A stretch of 64,000 nt of DNA from Haloplanus ruber (lineage in GTDB: Archaea; Halobacteriota; Halobacteria; Halobacteriales; Haloferacaceae). The translations under genes and the position numbers were made by a program. The first letter of the stretch is position 1. Every line of letters begins with the position of its first letter. The DNA lies in assembly GCF_024494725.1 (NCBI RefSeq), contig NZ_JANHDK010000001.1, forward strand, positions 1,054,001-1,118,000, given 5' to 3'. Below, piece by piece: positions 63,401 to 64,000 of the stretch. A model generated the notes under the pieces. It was given only the letters and a program-made list of their open reading frames with translations. It was not told the origin of the DNA and did not search any database.

Positions 63401-63452
63401 GGAGCCTGGATGTACGTCTTGGGCAGTCGAGGACTGTCCCGCCGCGGAGTGA
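60402..63452 (+). CDS. Giant exported protein of the pilus-like operon (DUF7286 type)
   Basis: About 1016 residues from the GTG at 60402 that overlaps the preceding stop (GTG 60396 is the alternative). RARIPFALLGVLLLVGASTY (about 9-28) is the only membrane helix. The rest is extracytoplasmic: alternating helical Arg/Ala-rich and beta Val/Thr-rich stretches with many Asn-x-Thr/Ser sequons (GNRSVEV, LNATIA, ANDSV), and a Cys pair near the end (EPGCTSWAVEDC). No known domain recognised. It could be a tip adhesin, tape-measure or exoskeletal subunit. Confidence 0.75.
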   Translation: MTRLAEDRRARIPFALLGVLLLVGASTYAATISTQGPSRVDRGAAAAMERVSAGSTAALRSAVGEAARAAAAEPVTEPAATPFGRVLSDRDPFRDALRLRIYLRLRERLETTRYRRGSVTAVASVPEATTPTGVRRALDRVRVTGVENGTALRVTVRNLTVMVRDGERVVAQENRSRTVTVSTPVLALHDRASAFETRLNRRPLAGPGLGRRLTARLYPVAWARGYAQYSGLPVANVVGTRHVETATNGALLETQRAVFGRSDPAGRQAMRRATLELGVDDLTAASSVDGEWAKGVVPRPNRRVNASTPLPPRRGMSPDRRFDVEVAPLADRALTGLRTESIRSNRSLADALRAAYRVEAALRTTRKRLDSEPRPDPEPPGPEWFLTETRVATDHEVESSVGTAPQARDGERRFGSFARHVTLNRRIKWVWRRDNDTRVTTGEWTERYRVGVTVVGSYAPNGSAPARPTAPRFERGGPLDGPNLADVPRKARERLLDRQGGRNAVAAAVANESLDTTEATVYGDRPSDLRSWAYADLRGVAARLGNRSVEVRAGAVATYGVNPPGSLSTTLRKRQATLVDPPERYQGVADRARVNARVALLNATIARLDRRAKAHERTKEAFGDVLGRVGVESPQTLGQIFEARNTPITAPQGRLAGRPPGGPVGVVPDGSPAYLTVESVSHDRAHAVAPSRSYRPLATKNVNLFVAPYGDAADVVSAPATDGVSRVRLRTAARVLVAAEPVANDSVREQRRALSRAVASSVGRVRARTRRAVQNETRLTRPEAAAAVAAGFDRWEGPGRRALAATNGSLAAAIAVAAGRRDEAPRSDRVGRLERRLDAAIAESLRHDATTVAETVVARTLTRVRDRALARASEAATDRLARGRLNETLGVVPAGFPVAPVPGYWYATVNVWAVQVRGAYARFTLRTQRGAPTPGGAIRYVRDGSTVRVDVDGDGRAERLGRDERIDFRTRTVVAVAVPPGRSGVGDVNGNADERGGSWPEPGCTSWAVEDCPAAE

Positions 63453-63453
63453 A

Positions 63454-63463
63454 GCCTTTTGAT
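63454..63463 (+). promoter_or_regulatory. TATA-like promoter of the DUF5791 gene
   Basis: GCCTTTTGAT is centred 27 bases before ATG 63485, at the end of the pilus-like operon, so the following gene is transcribed separately. Confidence 0.5.
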
Positions 63464-63484
63464 GGCGGGGCACCCATCGAACGT

Positions 63485-63916
63485 ATGCTCCACGAAGCGG
63501 TCGACGAACCGGAGACGCTGTCCCCCCAACAACTTCGCGACGCCTACGACGCCGAACTCCGTGCCGTGATCGATGCACAAGGAATCGAACGGGTCGCCAC
63601 GGCGGCGGACCTCCCGGCCGAAACGGTCGCTGCGCTCGCTGGCGGGGAGTCCCCGTCGGTGACGCTGTCGGAAGCCGCGGCGGTTCTCGCGGCCGACTCC
63701 GAGGGCCGAGACGCGAACGCCATCGTACAGGAGGTCCGTGACTACCTGCTGATGGGAATGACGACTGGCGTCCTCGATGTCGACACCATCGCCTCGAACG
63801 TCGACCTTGACCTCTCTGGGCAGGAGATCCAACAGGCCATCGAGGGGCGGATTCGGCTGACACTCGACGAACTCGCATCGATCCACCGCTACGTGGCGGA
63901 GCGGTCGTCCCCCTAA
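63485..63916 (+). CDS. DUF5791 family protein
   Basis: 143 residues from ATG 63485. MLHEAVDEPETLSPQQLRDAYDAEL leads a helical, acidic protein with IERVATAADLPAETVAALAGG, an HTH-like helix pair, and a second helical half (DYLLMGMTTGVLDVDTIASN). Haloarchaeal family of unknown function; its helix-turn-helix-like segment suggests nucleic-acid or protein binding. No signal or membrane span. Confidence 0.75.
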   Translation: MLHEAVDEPETLSPQQLRDAYDAELRAVIDAQGIERVATAADLPAETVAALAGGESPSVTLSEAAAVLAADSEGRDANAIVQEVRDYLLMGMTTGVLDVDTIASNVDLDLSGQEIQQAIEGRIRLTLDELASIHRYVAERSSP

Positions 63917-63921
63917 TCACC

Positions 63922-64000
63922 GTGCAGGTCGCCATTTTAGGGTGTGGATACGTCGGTCTCCGCCTCGGGCGCCAGTTGACTGACGAGGGTCACGACGTCG
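63922..64000 (+). CDS. Start of an NAD(P)-binding oxidoreductase/epimerase (cut by window end)
   Basis: The frame starts VQVAILGCGYVGLRLGRQL and continues to the window edge. The Rossmann motif GCGYVG with the following strand fits SDR-type epimerases/dehydratases or UDP-sugar dehydrogenases that modify sugar nucleotides. Only 26 codons are visible, so the exact family cannot be told. Confidence 0.65.
   Translation, partial: MQVAILGCGYVGLRLGRQLTDEGHDV

Overview
The window is chromosomal DNA of a halophilic archaeon (class Halobacteria). The evidence is the high G+C (about two thirds by eye), strongly acidic proteomes, Tat-type signals and haloarchaeal lipoboxes, an archaeal initiator tRNA-Met, two FtsZ/tubulin-superfamily genes, and typical archaeal factors (Spt5, SecE, aCPSF1, D-aminoacyl-tRNA deacylase, AMP-forming acetyl-CoA synthetase, KorAB). 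Many genes carry an AT-rich TATA element 24-32 bases before the start codon and no Shine-Dalgarno, i.e. leaderless transcripts; I used this to choose several starts. Genus cannot be fixed from this alone.

Layout. 1-1000: end of an unidentified gene (possibly a terminal-oxidase subunit), a 27-residue membrane peptide, a small membrane protein and a Usp. 985-6687: a livHMGF-type ABC uptake operon with its Tat lipoprotein receptor and a thioredoxin-like gene at the end. 6840-17190: metabolism, with a HAD hydrolase, a GNAT, a sodium:solute symporter with a possible coupled leader peptide and a 37-residue partner, acetyl-CoA synthetase, 2-oxoacid:ferredoxin oxidoreductase, a geranylgeranyl-reductase-like flavoprotein and an aldo/keto reductase. 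17200-21294: DUF373, SppA, a coiled-coil protein and small conserved proteins. 21497-23980: an accessory-looking patch with a PKD protein, a DUF1102/camelysin-like exported protein, a 508-base gene-poor stretch with a tRNA T-arm-like relic, and an endonuclease III homologue with unusual cysteine spacing. 24098-35020: housekeeping, including aCPSF1, a Get3-like ATPase, spt5-secE-ftsZ1 and dtdA.

35099-39006 holds two Usp + CaCA antiporter pairs that converge. 39283-44122 has aroE, a lysine-free aminotransferase-class-IV homologue, a Rieske protein and a PQQ-like propeller protein. A truncated CHAD gene (44102-44275), a small orphan and the initiator tRNA follow. 44951-48586 is a probable envelope glycosylation module (GtrA, GT2, DUF2298). 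48591-52654 has an SPFH protein, two winged-helix proteins and an alkaline-phosphatase-superfamily enzyme.

The most interesting region is 52656-63452: a CetZ-type tubulin homologue divergent from an eight-gene, mostly overlapping operon coding for a coiled-coil protein, a small anchored protein, a PilB/TadA-like ATPase, a PilC/TadC-like membrane platform, and four exported or anchored proteins including one pilin-like protein and one of 1016 residues. It looks like a complete, functionally uncharacterised type-IV-pilus-like surface or secretion machine. The window ends inside an NAD-binding oxidoreductase/epimerase gene.
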